Shown: piece by piece, positions 45,070 through 56,057 of the stretch | How the letters are laid out: each line of letters opens with the position of its first letter | How positions within the stretch are numbered: position 1 is the first letter of the stretch | NCBI RefSeq assembly: GCF_900258035.1 | Contig: NZ_OGTP01000010.1 | Span: forward strand, 154,282-218,281 | Reading direction: 5' to 3' | From: Caballeronia novacaledonica | GTDB lineage: Bacteria; Pseudomonadota; Gammaproteobacteria; Burkholderiales; Burkholderiaceae | Length of the DNA stretch: 64,000 nucleotides | The notes under the pieces: model-generated | Seen by the model: only the letters and a program-made list of their open reading frames with translations | Told to the model about the DNA's origin: nothing | The model's database searches: none | Program-made: the position numbers and the translations under genes

Positions 45070-46086
45070 TTACCTGGCCGCGCGATACTCGACGCCCGGC
45101 AGCACGCACAGCAGCTCGAACGCGAGATTCGCGCCCAGAAGCGCGGTGGTGCCGAACGGGTCATAAGGCGGCGCAACTTCCACCAGATCCACGCCGACGA
45201 TATTCAGCCCGCGCGCGCCGCGCACGATTTCGAGCGCCTGCGGCACGGTTAGTCCGGCGATTTCCGGTGTGCCGGTGCCGGGCGCGAACGCGGGATCGAT
45301 GCCGTCGATATCGAACGTGATGTAGACGGGTCCGTCGCCCATTTGCGCGCGCACTTCGTCCATCAGCGGCGCGAGCGACTTGTTCCAGCACTCCTCCGTC
45401 TGCACGACGCGAAAGCCCTGCTCGCGGCACCAGTCGAAATCGCCGGCTTCGTAGCCCGTGCCGCGCAAGCCGATCTGCACGACGCGCGAGCAATCGAGCA
45501 AGCCCTCTTCCACCGCGCGCCGGAACGGCGTGCCGTGCGCGATCTTCTCGCCGAACATGGTGTCGTTGACGTCGGCGTGGGCATCGACATGAATCAGCCC
45601 GACCTTGCCGTGCTTCGCGTGGATCGCGCGTAGGATCGGCAGCGCGATGGTGTGATCGCCGCCCAGCGTGAGCGGCTTGCAGTCGTGCTTCAGGATTTCG
45701 CGATACGCGCGCTCGATGCGGTCGATCGAATCGAGCAGGTTGTACGGATTGATCGCGACATCGCCGATGTCCGCGACGCGCAGCGAATCGAACGGCGCGG
45801 CGCGCGTCGCCATGTTGTACGGACGCAGCAGCACCGATTCGCTGCGCACCTGACGCGGACCGAAGCGCGCGCCGGTGCGGTTCGAGGTGCCGAGATCGAA
45901 CGGCACGCCGACGAAACACGCATCGAGCCCTTCGGCCGATTGCACGTGCGGCAGGCGCATCATCGTCGTGATGCCGCCGCAGCGCGGCATCTGGTTGCCC
46001 GACAGCGGCTGCGGGCGCTCGGCGCGCTGCTCGACGAAGTGCGAATCGAAGTGCTCGGCGGGCGCGAAAAGTGAGGATGTATTCAT
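45070..46086 (-). CDS. ureohydrolase: agmatinase or guanidinobutyrase
   Basis: 338-aa arginase-family enzyme with a binuclear manganese site: LGGDHTIALP, LIHVDAHADVNDT and YITFDIDGIDPAFAPGTGTPE carry the His and Asp ligands. It splits a guanidino compound into urea and an amine. The family includes SpeB (agmatine), GbuA (4-guanidinobutyrate) and GpuA; the N-terminal MPRCGGITTMMRLP and the divergent LysR gene resemble the Pseudomonas gbu/gpu arrangement more than a polyamine operon. Start ATG 46086. Confidence 0.85.
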   Translation of the reverse strand: MNTSSLFAPAEHFDSHFVEQRAERPQPLSGNQMPRCGGITTMMRLPHVQSAEGLDACFVGVPFDLGTSNRTGARFGPRQVRSESVLLRPYNMATRAAPFDSLRVADIGDVAINPYNLLDSIDRIERAYREILKHDCKPLTLGGDHTIALPILRAIHAKHGKVGLIHVDAHADVNDTMFGEKIAHGTPFRRAVEEGLLDCSRVVQIGLRGTGYEAGDFDWCREQGFRVVQTEECWNKSLAPLMDEVRAQMGDGPVYITFDIDGIDPAFAPGTGTPEIAGLTVPQALEIVRGARGLNIVGVDLVEVAPPYDPFGTTALLGANLAFELLCVLPGVEYRAAR

Positions 46087-46167
46087 GGCGTCAGATGGGT
46101 TCGCGTTGACAACTGACAATTAATAGCCGCTTTTCAGCGAAGATAAAATGGCGACGAAATTAACTTA

Positions 46168-46187
46168 ACATCGATATTTATCGATGT
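46168..46187. promoter_or_regulatory. Palindromic operator between ureohydrolase and LysR genes
   Basis: Two perfect 9-bp arms, ACATCGATA and TATCGATGT, separated by TT, 13 bp before the LysR start. Size and position fit the recognition site of a LysR-type regulator controlling itself and the divergent ureohydrolase gene. Confidence 0.6.
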
Positions 46188-46200
46188 ATCGGCGGCGCCC

Positions 46201-47121
46201 ATGTTCACCACCCTTTCCGATCTCGATCTGCGCCTCATTCGCGTGTTCCTCGCCATCGCCGATGCGGGCGGCGTGTCGTCCGCGCAGGCGACGCTCAACG
46301 TCGGGCAATCGACCATCAGCACGCAGCTCGCGACGCTCGAAACGCGGCTCGGTTACCGGCTCTGCGAACGCGGGCGCGGCGGTTTCGCGCTGACTTCGCG
46401 CGGCGAGCAGTTCGTCGAGGCGTGCCGGACGCTGCTCGCCGCCGTCGACACGTTCGATTCGACCGCGCGCAATGTCGGCAGGAAGCTCGTCGGCACGCTC
46501 ACGCTCGGGATGATCGGCAATACGCCCGTCAGCGCGAACGCGCGCGTCAGTCAGGCAATCGCGCGTTTCCGCCAGCGCGACGAATCCGTGCGCTTCGCGG
46601 TGCTGGTGCGCTCGCCGGGCGAACTGGAGGAAATGTTGCTGGCGGGGCGCATCCAGATGGCGATCGGGTATTTCTGGCATCGCGTGCCATCGCTCGATTA
46701 CACCGAAATCTTCGCGGAAGATCAGCTCGCGTACTGCGGGCGCGCGCATCCGCTATTCGCGCGCGCGGGCGGCGTCGGCATCGCGCAGGCGTTCGAGCAC
46801 GACTGGGCGTGGCGCAGCTATCCGCTGCCCGAGGCCGGCGAACTCACGCCGCGCCATATCGGCGCGCTCGCGGACAACATGGAGGCCGTCGCGATGCTCG
46901 TGCTCTCGGGCCGGCATCTCGGCTATCTGCCCGAGCACTTCGCCGCGCCGTATGTGAAGGACGGCGTGCTCGCGCCGCTGAATCCGCAGGCGATGCGCTA
47001 TCGCGTCGCGTTCCAGATGGTCACGCGCGCGGAACGCCTGAGCGGCGCGCGCGGCGCGAAACGCGAAATCGTGGAGGCGTTTCTGGAGGACATGGCCGCG
47101 GCGCACGCGGCCATCGAATGA
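46201..47121 (+). CDS. LysR-family transcriptional regulator
   Basis: 306 aa. N-terminal winged HTH (FLAIADAGGVSSAQATLNVGQSTISTQLATLETRLGYRLCERG) and a periplasmic-binding-protein-like effector domain (~residues 95-300). Divergent from the ureohydrolase gene with 114 bp between, containing a palindrome; it most likely regulates that gene in response to its substrate. ATG 46201 is a few bases after the palindrome. Confidence 0.92.
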   Translation: MFTTLSDLDLRLIRVFLAIADAGGVSSAQATLNVGQSTISTQLATLETRLGYRLCERGRGGFALTSRGEQFVEACRTLLAAVDTFDSTARNVGRKLVGTLTLGMIGNTPVSANARVSQAIARFRQRDESVRFAVLVRSPGELEEMLLAGRIQMAIGYFWHRVPSLDYTEIFAEDQLAYCGRAHPLFARAGGVGIAQAFEHDWAWRSYPLPEAGELTPRHIGALADNMEAVAMLVLSGRHLGYLPEHFAAPYVKDGVLAPLNPQAMRYRVAFQMVTRAERLSGARGAKREIVEAFLEDMAAAHAAIE

Positions 47122-47150
47122 AAAAGGGCGCTTTCGCCGCGCCCTTTTCT
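47122..47150. terminator. Bidirectional terminator between lysR and lolA
   Basis: Stem AAAAGGGCGC / GCGCCCTTTT (47122-47131 / 47139-47148). It begins right at the lysR stop and ends a few bases before the lolA stop, serving both convergent genes. Confidence 0.88.
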
Positions 47151-47152
47151 GG

Positions 47153-47833
47153 TCAGCCGTTGATCACGTCCGCGCCCTTCGGCACGGTGAATTTGAAGGT
47201 ATCGCTCTTGATCGGCGGGTTCTTCTGGATGTTCGAGAACGTGAGCAGCGTGACGTTGCCGAACACGTCGTGCAGTTCCATCGCCTGCAGATTGCCGTCC
47301 TTGAAGCCGATGCCGACCGTCTCGAACTGCGTGTCCTTCGCCTTCGGCGTGAGTTCCAGCCAGTCGATGCCGCCCTTCTCGCCCGCATCGCGCAGATTGA
47401 AGTTCTTTTCCAGATCGTTGCTGCCGAAGAGAATCGCCGCCGGACTCGCACCGAGCGCGCCGCCGAGCGTGCGCACGGTGACCTGGTTCAGGTCTTTGTC
47501 GTAGACGTAGAGCTTGTCGCCGTCGGCCTGCAGGATCTGCGCATACGGCTTCTGATACGACCAGATGAACTTGCCCGGCCGCGCGAACATGAAGGTGCCG
47601 CTGGACGTCTGGCCCTTCGTCGGCACCGCGTTCGACGTCGCGCCGTTGTTGGTCTTGCCGGGCGCCTTGATTTCCTGCTGCGTGAAGTCGCCGCGCGCCG
47701 CGTGGACTTGCGACACGAACGCCTTCAGTTGCTCCGTGCCGCTCGCGAATGCGTGCGATGCGAAGAGCGTCGACGCCGAAAAGATCGCCGCACCGAATGC
47801 CCTGGCGAGCGGATTCCCCGTAAATTGCTTCAT
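47153..47833 (-). CDS. lolA: outer membrane lipoprotein carrier protein LolA
   Basis: 226 aa periplasmic chaperone that carries lipoproteins from LolCDE to LolB. Signal peptide to about residue 30 ([13 protein letters not shown]), then [49 protein letters not shown] and the C-terminal strand pair ([20 protein letters not shown]). It carries a ~15-residue insert ([17 protein letters not shown]) in the first hairpin. Start ATG 47833 behind GGAGA; 28 bp after ftsK, so co-transcribed. Confidence 0.93.
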   Translation of the reverse strand: MKQFTGNPLARAFGAAIFSASTLFASHAFASGTEQLKAFVSQVHAARGDFTQQEIKAPGKTNNGATSNAVPTKGQTSSGTFMFARPGKFIWSYQKPYAQILQADGDKLYVYDKDLNQVTVRTLGGALGASPAAILFGSNDLEKNFNLRDAGEKGGIDWLELTPKAKDTQFETVGIGFKDGNLQAMELHDVFGNVTLLTFSNIQKNPPIKSDTFKFTVPKGADVING

Positions 47834-47861
47834 CGTTATGTTCTCCATTTGGACGCGCGCG

Positions 47862-50189
47862 TCACTCCGCGTCGCGCGCCGGCGTCAGGATTTCGCGGTT
47901 GCCGTTCGACGACATCGCCGACACGAGCCCCGAGTTCTCCATCTGTTCAAGCAGACGCGCCGCGCGGTTGTAGCCGATACGCAAATGCCGCTGCACGAGC
48001 GAAATCGACGCGCGCTTGTTCTTGATGACGACCTCGACCGCCTGATCGTACAAAGGATCGGACTCGGCATCGCCCGAGCCGGTTCCGCCCGCGCCCGCCG
48101 AGCCTTCATCGCCGTCGCCGGCGAGGCCGCCTTCGAGAATGCCCTCGATATAGTTCGGCTCGCCGTGCTCTTTGAGCTTGTCGACCACGCGATGCACTTC
48201 CTCGTCCGACACGAACGCACCGTGCACCCGCACGGGCATGCCGGAGCCGGGCGGCAGATAAAGCATGTCGCCCATGCCGAGCAGCGATTCCGCGCCTTGC
48301 TGGTCGAGAATCGTGCGCGAATCGATCTTCGACGACACCTGGAACGCCATGCGCGTCGGCACGTTCGCCTTGATGAGGCCGGTGATCACGTCGACCGAAG
48401 GACGCTGCGTCGCGAGAATCAGGTGGATGCCCGCCGCACGCGCCTTCTGCGCGATCCGCGCGATCAGCTCTTCGACCTTCTTGCCGACGACCATCATCAG
48501 GTCCGCCAGTTCGTCGATCACGACGACGATGTTCGGCAGGCGCGTGAGCGGCTCGGGATCGTCGGGCGTGAGGCTGAACGGATTCGGAATCTTTTCGTCG
48601 CGCTTCTTCGCTTCGTCGATCTTCGTGTTGAAGCTCGCGAGATTGCGCACGCCCATCTTGCTCATGAGCTTGTAGCGGCGCTCCATTTCCGCGACCGCCC
48701 AGTTGAGCGCGTGGCCCGCCTGCCGCATGTCCGTGACGACCGGACACAGCAGATGCGGAATGCCTTCGTAGACGCTCATTTCGAGCATCTTCGGGTCGAT
48801 GAGAATCAGGCGCACCTGATCCGCGCTCGCCTTGTAGAGCAGCGAGAGGATCATCGCGTTGATGCCGACCGACTTGCCCGAGCCCGTCGTGCCGGCGACC
48901 AGCAAGTGCGGCATCTTCGCGAGATCGGCGCAGACCGGATTGCCGCCGATGTCCTTGCCGAGACCCATGGTCAGCGGCGACGCGCCGTTCGCGTAGACCT
49001 CGGAGCCGAGAATCTCGGAGAGCTTGACCGTCTGGCGGCGCTGGTTCGGCAATTCGAGCGCCATGTAGTTCTTGCCCGGAATCGTCTCGACGACGCGAAT
49101 CGACACGAGCGACAGCGAACGCGCGAGATCCTTCGCGAGACCGACGATCTGGCTGCCCTTCACGCCCGTCGCCGGCTCGATTTCGTAGCGCGTGACGACC
49201 GGCCCCGGATACGCGGCGATCACGCTCACCTCGACGCCGAAATCCTTCAGCTTCTTTTCGATGAGCCGCGAAGTGTATTCGAGCGTATCGGCGGCGATGG
49301 TTTCCTGGACCTTCGGCGGCGGATCGAGCAACGCGAGCGGCGGCAGCGTGGAATCGCCCGGCAGGTCCTTGAAGAGCGGCACCTGCTTCTCCTTCTCGGC
49401 GCGTTCGGAACGCGCGGGTGCCGGCGCGGCGGGCACGATCATGACCGGTTCGTGCTCCTCGCTCTTTTCGCGCGAGCGCACGACCTTGCCTTCGCGCTTG
49501 ACCGCGGCCGCTTCGCCGAGCTTGCGGTCGCGGCCCGCTTCGCGGCGCAGTTGCGCGCCGGTGATCGCGTTGAGAATGCCGTCGCCGAGCTTTTCGCACA
49601 CGGACAGCCACGAGAAGCGGAAATAGAGCGAGAGGCCGATCGCGAGCGCGATCAAAAGAAACAGCGTCGCGCCCGTGAAGCCGAGCGCATGCGACACATG
49701 CCGCGCGATGACATCACCGACGACGCCGCCCGGCGCACGCGGCAACTGCACCTTGAGCGACCACATGCGCAGCGCTTCGATGCCGTCGCTCGCGAGGAGC
49801 ACGAGCACGAACGCGAACGCTTCGGCGAGCCAGGTGCGGTCGCGCGGCGCGTCTTCATCGACGACGGGCGGCTGCGTGGCGTGCTGAATGAGACGCCGGT
49901 AGTTCGCGACGATGCGCCGCCCGAGCAGCACGATGAGCCAGTAGGACGACAGCCCGAAGACGAGCAGCAGGATATCGGACGTATATGCGCCGACGCGCCC
50001 CGCCCAGTTCCCGATGCGATCGACGCTCACCGCGTGCGTCCAGCTCGGATCCTTGCGGCTGTACGAGAGGAGCGCCATCACGAGGAACAAGCCGAGCGCG
50101 ACCTGGAGGATCCAGCGAATCTCGGTGAAGAGCCGCGACATGCGGTGCGGCAACGCCTGCGGGCTCGCGGAATAAGTAGCTTTGGCCAT
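47862..50189 (-). CDS. ftsK: DNA translocase FtsK
   Basis: 775 aa. Four N-terminal membrane segments (about residues 25-195), a rather short linker (~200-290, with the acidic/basic [15 protein letters not shown] and [13 protein letters not shown] parts), then the motor domain: [10 protein letters not shown] (Walker A), [12 protein letters not shown] (Walker B), [12 protein letters not shown], and the gamma winged-helix domain at the end ([22 protein letters not shown]), which reads KOPS sites. It couples chromosome dimer resolution to division. Divergent from trxB over 337 bp. Confidence 0.97.
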   Translation of the reverse strand: MAKATYSASPQALPHRMSRLFTEIRWILQVALGLFLVMALLSYSRKDPSWTHAVSVDRIGNWAGRVGAYTSDILLLVFGLSSYWLIVLLGRRIVANYRRLIQHATQPPVVDEDAPRDRTWLAEAFAFVLVLLASDGIEALRMWSLKVQLPRAPGGVVGDVIARHVSHALGFTGATLFLLIALAIGLSLYFRFSWLSVCEKLGDGILNAITGAQLRREAGRDRKLGEAAAVKREGKVVRSREKSEEHEPVMIVPAAPAPARSERAEKEKQVPLFKDLPGDSTLPPLALLDPPPKVQETIAADTLEYTSRLIEKKLKDFGVEVSVIAAYPGPVVTRYEIEPATGVKGSQIVGLAKDLARSLSLVSIRVVETIPGKNYMALELPNQRRQTVKLSEILGSEVYANGASPLTMGLGKDIGGNPVCADLAKMPHLLVAGTTGSGKSVGINAMILSLLYKASADQVRLILIDPKMLEMSVYEGIPHLLCPVVTDMRQAGHALNWAVAEMERRYKLMSKMGVRNLASFNTKIDEAKKRDEKIPNPFSLTPDDPEPLTRLPNIVVVIDELADLMMVVGKKVEELIARIAQKARAAGIHLILATQRPSVDVITGLIKANVPTRMAFQVSSKIDSRTILDQQGAESLLGMGDMLYLPPGSGMPVRVHGAFVSDEEVHRVVDKLKEHGEPNYIEGILEGGLAGDGDEGSAGAGGTGSGDAESDPLYDQAVEVVIKNKRASISLVQRHLRIGYNRAARLLEQMENSGLVSAMSSNGNREILTPARDAE

Positions 50190-51522
<1,333 letters not shown>

Positions 51523-51704
51523 TCGGGCGTCCAGCCGGGCGCGGCGAGCCGTTAGAATGGGGGCGCCCGCTTCCGGCGCGTCCAGAAACGCCGACTCGCA
51601 CTGAAACGGGCCACGGTTCACGCCGCCGGCCCGTTTTCGATTTGAGCGCGCCATGCGTCGAGCCTGATTCCCGTCGATTTCCGTCGATTTCCGCTGGCCG
51701 AACG

Positions 51705-52532
51705 ATGCCGAAGAATCTCCCCCACCCGAACGAACCGAAGGTCCGGCGCAAGCAAGCGCCGCGTCCCGCCACGTCCGCCGAAATCAAGCCGGTCGATGCG
51801 CGCGGCGTCGCCGCCGCCGTGAAGCGCGAAGGGCTGTCGGGTCTGTCGTCGCTCAAGCGCGCCTTGAAAGCCGATGCCGAAAAGCGCGAAGTGCAACGCG
51901 TCGCGGCGGTGCGCGCCGAACGCGAAGCCGTCGCGGATGCCGACGAGTTCCGTCGCGCGATCGGCGAAGTCGAACCGCTCAAGACGCCGCCGCGCACGAC
52001 CGTCACGCGCGTGCCGCCGCCGCCCGTGCCGGTGCAGAGCCGTCGCGACGAGGAAGCCGTGCTGCAGGAAGCGCTCTCCGACGAATACGATCCCGAAAGC
52101 CTGCTCGACATCGACGAAACGCTGTCCTTCTACCGGCCCGGCATCAGTCAGGAAGTCGTGAGAAAGCTGCGGCGCGGCGCGTGGATCGTGCAGGCGCAGC
52201 TCGATCTGCACGGCATGCGCCGCGAAGAAGCGCGTGAAGCGCTCGCGGAATTCATCCGCGAATCGGTGAAGCGCGGGCTGCGGTGTCTGCGCGTGATTCA
52301 CGGCAAAGGGCTCGGCTCTATCGGCAAGGAACCCGTGCTGAAGGGCAAGGTGCGCGCGTGGCTCGTGCAGAAGTCGGAAGTGATCGCGTTCTGTCAGGCG
52401 CGGCCGCACGACGGCGGCGCGGGCGCGGTGCTCGTGCTGCTGCAGCCGGGCGGCGCACCGCGTCATCACAACCATCCGCAGGACAAGAGCCTCGGCAGGA
52501 ATCAGAATTCGGGGCCGGACAGTGCATCCTAG
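51705..52532 (+). CDS. Smr-domain protein
   Basis: 275 aa. The C-terminal ~85 residues are an Smr domain with LDLHGMRREEA and VIHGKGLGS, the two conserved motifs of small MutS-related nucleases. The first ~130 residues are charged and probably disordered or helical (LKRALKADAEKREVQRVAAVRAERE). E. coli SmrA/SmrB are of similar build; SmrB cuts mRNA at collided ribosomes, but which one this equals is not certain. Overlaps the next gene by 11 nt. A ~180-bp gap separates it from trxB. Confidence 0.87.
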   Translation: MPKNLPHPNEPKVRRKQAPRPATSAEIKPVDARGVAAAVKREGLSGLSSLKRALKADAEKREVQRVAAVRAEREAVADADEFRRAIGEVEPLKTPPRTTVTRVPPPPVPVQSRRDEEAVLQEALSDEYDPESLLDIDETLSFYRPGISQEVVRKLRRGAWIVQAQLDLHGMRREEAREALAEFIRESVKRGLRCLRVIHGKGLGSIGKEPVLKGKVRAWLVQKSEVIAFCQARPHDGGAGAVLVLLQPGGAPRHHNHPQDKSLGRNQNSGPDSAS

Positions 52533-53142
52533 ACTGAGCCTCGCCATCACCCTCATGGAGGCGCTCGCGATTTTCGCGTACGCCTTTTCCGGGCTCCTCG
52601 AAGCGCGCAAGCGCCGGCTCGACGCGGTCGGCGCGTTTCTCGTCGCGCTCGTCACCGCGTTCGGCGGCGGCACGGTGCGCGACGTGCTGCTTTCGCGCCG
52701 CCCGTTCTACTGGGTCGAGCATCAAGACTACGTGCTCCTCATCTTCGCGATGGCGATTTTCGCGCCCCTCTTCCTGAGCGTCACGTCGCGGCTCTTCGAC
52801 CAGCGCGCGCTGCTCGTCACCGATGCGATCGGCCTCGGCCTTTTCAGCGTGTCGGGCACCTCGATCGCCCTCGATGCGCAAATGCCTGCCTTCACCGCGA
52901 CGATGATGGGCGTCATCACCGGCGTATTCGGCGGCGTCCTGCGCGACGTCCTCTGCAACGAGATTCCGCTGATCCTGCGCGACTCGCGGCCCTACGCGGT
53001 GTGCGCGTTCGCCGGCTGCTGGATCTATCTCGGGCTGGAGCGCCTCGATGTCGATACCATCTACAACGTGCTCATTTCGACGGCGTTCATCCTGATCTCG
53101 CGGCTCATCACCTTCAAGTTCGATATCCGCCTGCCGCACTAG
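52522..53142 (+). CDS. TRIC-type cation channel family protein (YicG/UPF0126)
   Basis: 206 aa with seven membrane segments formed by two repeats: AYAFSGLLEARKRRLDAVGAFLVALVTAFGGGTVRDVLL and SVSGTSIALDAQMPAFTATMMGVITGVFGGVLRDVL. The doubled GGxxRDVL motif is the mark of this family, shown to be trimeric cation channels in other bacteria. Start is GTG 52522 inside the Smr gene. Confidence 0.88.
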   Translation: MHPRLSLAITLMEALAIFAYAFSGLLEARKRRLDAVGAFLVALVTAFGGGTVRDVLLSRRPFYWVEHQDYVLLIFAMAIFAPLFLSVTSRLFDQRALLVTDAIGLGLFSVSGTSIALDAQMPAFTATMMGVITGVFGGVLRDVLCNEIPLILRDSRPYAVCAFAGCWIYLGLERLDVDTIYNVLISTAFILISRLITFKFDIRLPH

Positions 53143-53266
53143 CCGCATCGGCGGCACGTGCGCGAAACAGGCGGGAAAACCCTTCCATTTGCTACAATCG
53201 CATCGTTTTCAGCCCCGCATCCGGCCGCGATGCAGCCCGCTCCGGTCGCCATCACGCACACAGAAC

Positions 53267-53920
53267 ATGAACATCGAGCAAGCGCGTTTCAACATGATCG
53301 AGCAACAGATCCGTCCGTGGGAAGTGCTGGACCAGGACGTGCTGAACTTGCTGTCAATCGTCAAACGCGAGAACTTCGTTCCCGCCGCGTACCGCAACAT
53401 CGCCTTCGCGGACCTCGAAATACCGCTGCCCGGCGGCGAGCGCATGCTTTCGCCCAAGGTCGAAGCGCGCGTCCTGCAAGAGCTTGCGGTTCACAAGGGC
53501 GAGTCCGTGCTGGAAATCGGCAGCGGCTCGGGCTACATGGCGGCGCTGCTCGCGCATCGCGGCCGCAGCGTGACGACGGTCGAAATCTCGCCCGAACTCG
53601 CCGATTTCGCGAAGCAGAATCTCGCCGCCAATGGCGTGACGAACGCGGAAGTGATCACCGGCGACGGCGCGCTCGGCTGGGGTCAGGGCGCGCCTTACGA
53701 CGTGATCTGCGTGTCCGGCGGCCTGCCGGTCATGCCGCAGGAATTTCTCGAGCAACTGAAGATCGGCGGGCGCATCGCGGCGTTCGTCGGCGCGGCGCCG
53801 GTCATGAAGGCGCAGATCATCACGCGCGTGGACGAAAAGCAGTTCCGCGTATCGGATGTTTTCGAAACGCTCGTCGCGCCGCTGAAGAACGCGGTGCATC
53901 CGTCGCAGTTCAAGTTCTAA
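53267..53920 (+). CDS. protein-L-isoaspartate O-methyltransferase family protein
   Basis: 217 aa. SAM-binding VLEIGSGSGYMAALLA near residue 83 and the N-terminal MIEQQIRPWEVLDQDVLNLL agree with the PIMT family. The usual active-site region around P-L-P-x-G is present as EIPLPGGERMLSPKV; the DD of repair-type Pcm enzymes is less clear, so it may be a family member with another substrate. Followed 54 bp later by a rhodanese gene, an order common in Burkholderia. Confidence 0.85.
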   Translation: MNIEQARFNMIEQQIRPWEVLDQDVLNLLSIVKRENFVPAAYRNIAFADLEIPLPGGERMLSPKVEARVLQELAVHKGESVLEIGSGSGYMAALLAHRGRSVTTVEISPELADFAKQNLAANGVTNAEVITGDGALGWGQGAPYDVICVSGGLPVMPQEFLEQLKIGGRIAAFVGAAPVMKAQIITRVDEKQFRVSDVFETLVAPLKNAVHPSQFKF

Positions 53921-53974
53921 GCCGAAAGCGCGCTGCCGGCCGTGTCCGGCAACGCGCGTCTTGCCAGGATTTCC

Positions 53975-54298
53975 ATGCAAAACCTCACCGCACCCGAACT
54001 CGCCGCGTGGCTCGCGGATGCTTCGCGCCCCGCTCCCGTTCTGCTCGACGTGCGCGAGCCCTGGGAAATCCAGACGGCGAAGATGGACAACATCGTGGCG
54101 ATTCCGATGCGCGACATCCCCGCGCGCAGCGAAGAACTCGACGACGAATCGCAGATCGTCTGCATCTGCCATCACGGCGCGCGCAGCGCGCAGGTCGCGA
54201 TGTTCCTGGAATCGCGCGGCTTCACGCAGACGTTCAACCTGTACGGCGGCATCGACGCGTGGTCGCGTCAGGTCGACCCGTCGGTGCCCACTTACTGA
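53975..54298 (+). CDS. rhodanese-domain protein
   Basis: 107-aa single-domain sulfurtransferase. LLDVREPWEIQTAKMDN is the CH2A-type start, and the active loop is CHHGARS with Cys65. Single-domain rhodaneses pass sulfur to various acceptors. Probably co-transcribed with the methyltransferase gene. In related genomes an outer-membrane efflux gene (tolC type) often follows; here a divergent-strand hydrolase gene sits instead. Confidence 0.92.
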   Translation: MQNLTAPELAAWLADASRPAPVLLDVREPWEIQTAKMDNIVAIPMRDIPARSEELDDESQIVCICHHGARSAQVAMFLESRGFTQTFNLYGGIDAWSRQVDPSVPTY

Positions 54299-54302
54299 TT
54301 TC

Positions 54303-55880
54303 TCACCCCCCGCTCGACCACAACGGCGCGCCGCTCGCCGAATAGACGACGAGATATCCGCTCGGAAGGACGCTCGCATAAGCGCCCGGATTGCCCGAGG
54401 TGTGGGTCTGCCAGACCATCGCGCCGTTGTTGTCGTACATCGCCAGATTGCCGTCCTCCTGCATCCGGATTTCGACGCCCGGCGCGCCGCTCACGCGCGA
54501 TGACCACATCGCCGCCCCGTTGTTCATCGCGACGAGATAACCGTCGCCCTGCAAGTTCAATTGCGCGCCGCCGCTGCACGCCGCGAGCGATCCGCCCGCG
54601 CCGAGGCCCTCGCCCATCGCGATACGTCCACACACCGCCGGCGCGTTGATCGGCGGCAGCGCGGCGAACCACGTCAGATCGACGGCATTGGCGATCGCCT
54701 GCATGCCGGCATCGTCCGGATGCAGATCGTCGCCGCTGTTGTAGGCGCGCGCGTAGGCGGTGGACTCGTACGCGCCCGCCGGATTGCCCAGCACCGCGGC
54801 CTGATCGAGCACGGCGTCGCAGCCGCTGTTCCGGGTGCGCAGGTACGCATTCACGGTCTGACGCGTGTTCTCGATCTCGGGCGTCCATGCGTCCAGGCCC
54901 TGGAAGGGCGTGAGCGTCGAGCAGATCAGGCCCACTCTCGCGACCATCGTCTGCTGGACAAGCTGCTGATAGGCGTCGATGAGTTGCTGCGCGCTCGGCG
55001 GATTGCCGCCGATGAGATTGTTCACCGCATCGTCGGAAACGATCACCCACTTCACGTTGGACTGCGCGAGCACGTCGCGGGCAAAGCGCGTGAGCCCGGC
55101 CTGACCCGAGCCGTTCGTGAAGAAATCGTTGCCGCTGATGCCCTGGTTCAGCACGCCGACGGTCATGCCCGCGCGGTTCAGCCGCTCCGCGAGCCGGTTC
55201 GGCCAGCGCCGGTTCGTGTTGGGCGTCGACGCGAACCCGTCCGTGATCGACGCGCCGAACGTGACCACCGCGCCCGTCGCGGCGGCGTTCATCACATCGA
55301 CATTGGTGAGGAAATAGTACGACTGCTCGCCCGCCGCGTTCACGACGCCGCCCGCGAACGTCGGGTCCGCGCTGACGTCGCCGGGCGCGATCCAGTTGTC
55401 CTGCATGCCCTCGACATGGCCGGTCGCACCCGCTTGCGTCTGCGACGGAATGTGGAAGCTCACGACGATATCGGCGAGCGCCGGCACCTGAAACGGGATG
55501 GCGTCGGTCTGCACCGTGCCGCCCGCGGGAATCGTCACGTAGGGCTGGCCGTTGAAGGTCGCGGCCTTGTCGGAGCCGGCGATCGTCCCCGGCCCGCTCG
55601 AACGCCGCGCGACATGCACGTCGCCGAGCCTGACCGGCTGCGCGCCGAACAGATTGGAAAACGTCAGGCGCGCCGCCGTGCCGCCGATGCTCGTATGCAC
55701 GACGTGGCGGATCGTCTGGTTGTTGAAACCGGGATCGGCCGTGATGTCGGGCGCGGCTGCCCAGGTTCCGGTCCACGGTGCGCTCGTGATGACCCCCTGC
55801 GCGAAATAATGAGACGTATCCGGCCAGGACAGGAAAACGACGAGCGCCAGGCCGACGAGCTTGTGCAAACCTCGCTTCAC
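54303..55880 (-). CDS. secreted SGNH/GDSL hydrolase with C-terminal B-lectin domain
   Basis: 525 aa. N-terminal hydrophobic segment (LHKLVGLALVVFLSW) for export. A ~150-residue beta-rich lead (WTGTWAAAPDITADPGFNNQTIRHVV) comes first, then the SGNH fold: TFGASITDGFAS (nucleophile Ser), NQGISGND (Gly/Asn block) and DDLHPDDAGM (Asp-x-His pair). The usual GxND block III is not clear (VSDDAVNNL in its place). The last ~105 residues are a bulb-type lectin with repeated QGDGYLVAMNNGAAMWSS-like and EDGNLAMYDNNGAMVW units. Probably cleaves an ester on a polysaccharide to which the lectin binds; substrate unknown. Convergent with the rhodanese gene (4 bp apart). Confidence 0.85.
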   Translation of the reverse strand: MKRGLHKLVGLALVVFLSWPDTSHYFAQGVITSAPWTGTWAAAPDITADPGFNNQTIRHVVHTSIGGTAARLTFSNLFGAQPVRLGDVHVARRSSGPGTIAGSDKAATFNGQPYVTIPAGGTVQTDAIPFQVPALADIVVSFHIPSQTQAGATGHVEGMQDNWIAPGDVSADPTFAGGVVNAAGEQSYYFLTNVDVMNAAATGAVVTFGASITDGFASTPNTNRRWPNRLAERLNRAGMTVGVLNQGISGNDFFTNGSGQAGLTRFARDVLAQSNVKWVIVSDDAVNNLIGGNPPSAQQLIDAYQQLVQQTMVARVGLICSTLTPFQGLDAWTPEIENTRQTVNAYLRTRNSGCDAVLDQAAVLGNPAGAYESTAYARAYNSGDDLHPDDAGMQAIANAVDLTWFAALPPINAPAVCGRIAMGEGLGAGGSLAACSGGAQLNLQGDGYLVAMNNGAAMWSSRVSGAPGVEIRMQEDGNLAMYDNNGAMVWQTHTSGNPGAYASVLPSGYLVVYSASGAPLWSSGG

Positions 55881-55992
55881 GTTCGCCTCCCTGACCGGTC
55901 TTCTGATTGATGGAAGGAAACTAGACCACGTCGGCCGCGCCGTCGTCGTGCGCTAACGTACAGACAACGCCAAACGCCTCGACATCGACCAA

Positions 55993-56032
55993 AAAACAGA
56001 AAGCCGCATGAAAGTTTCTCTCATGCGGCTTT
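55993..56032 (-). terminator. hem operon terminator
   Basis: Stem AAAGCCGCATGA / TCATGCGGCTTT (56000-56011 / 56021-56032); on the minus strand it is followed by TCTGTTTTTT. 26 bp after the hemY stop. Confidence 0.9.
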
Positions 56033-56057
56033 GGTCGAACGTCAGACGGAACGCGGA

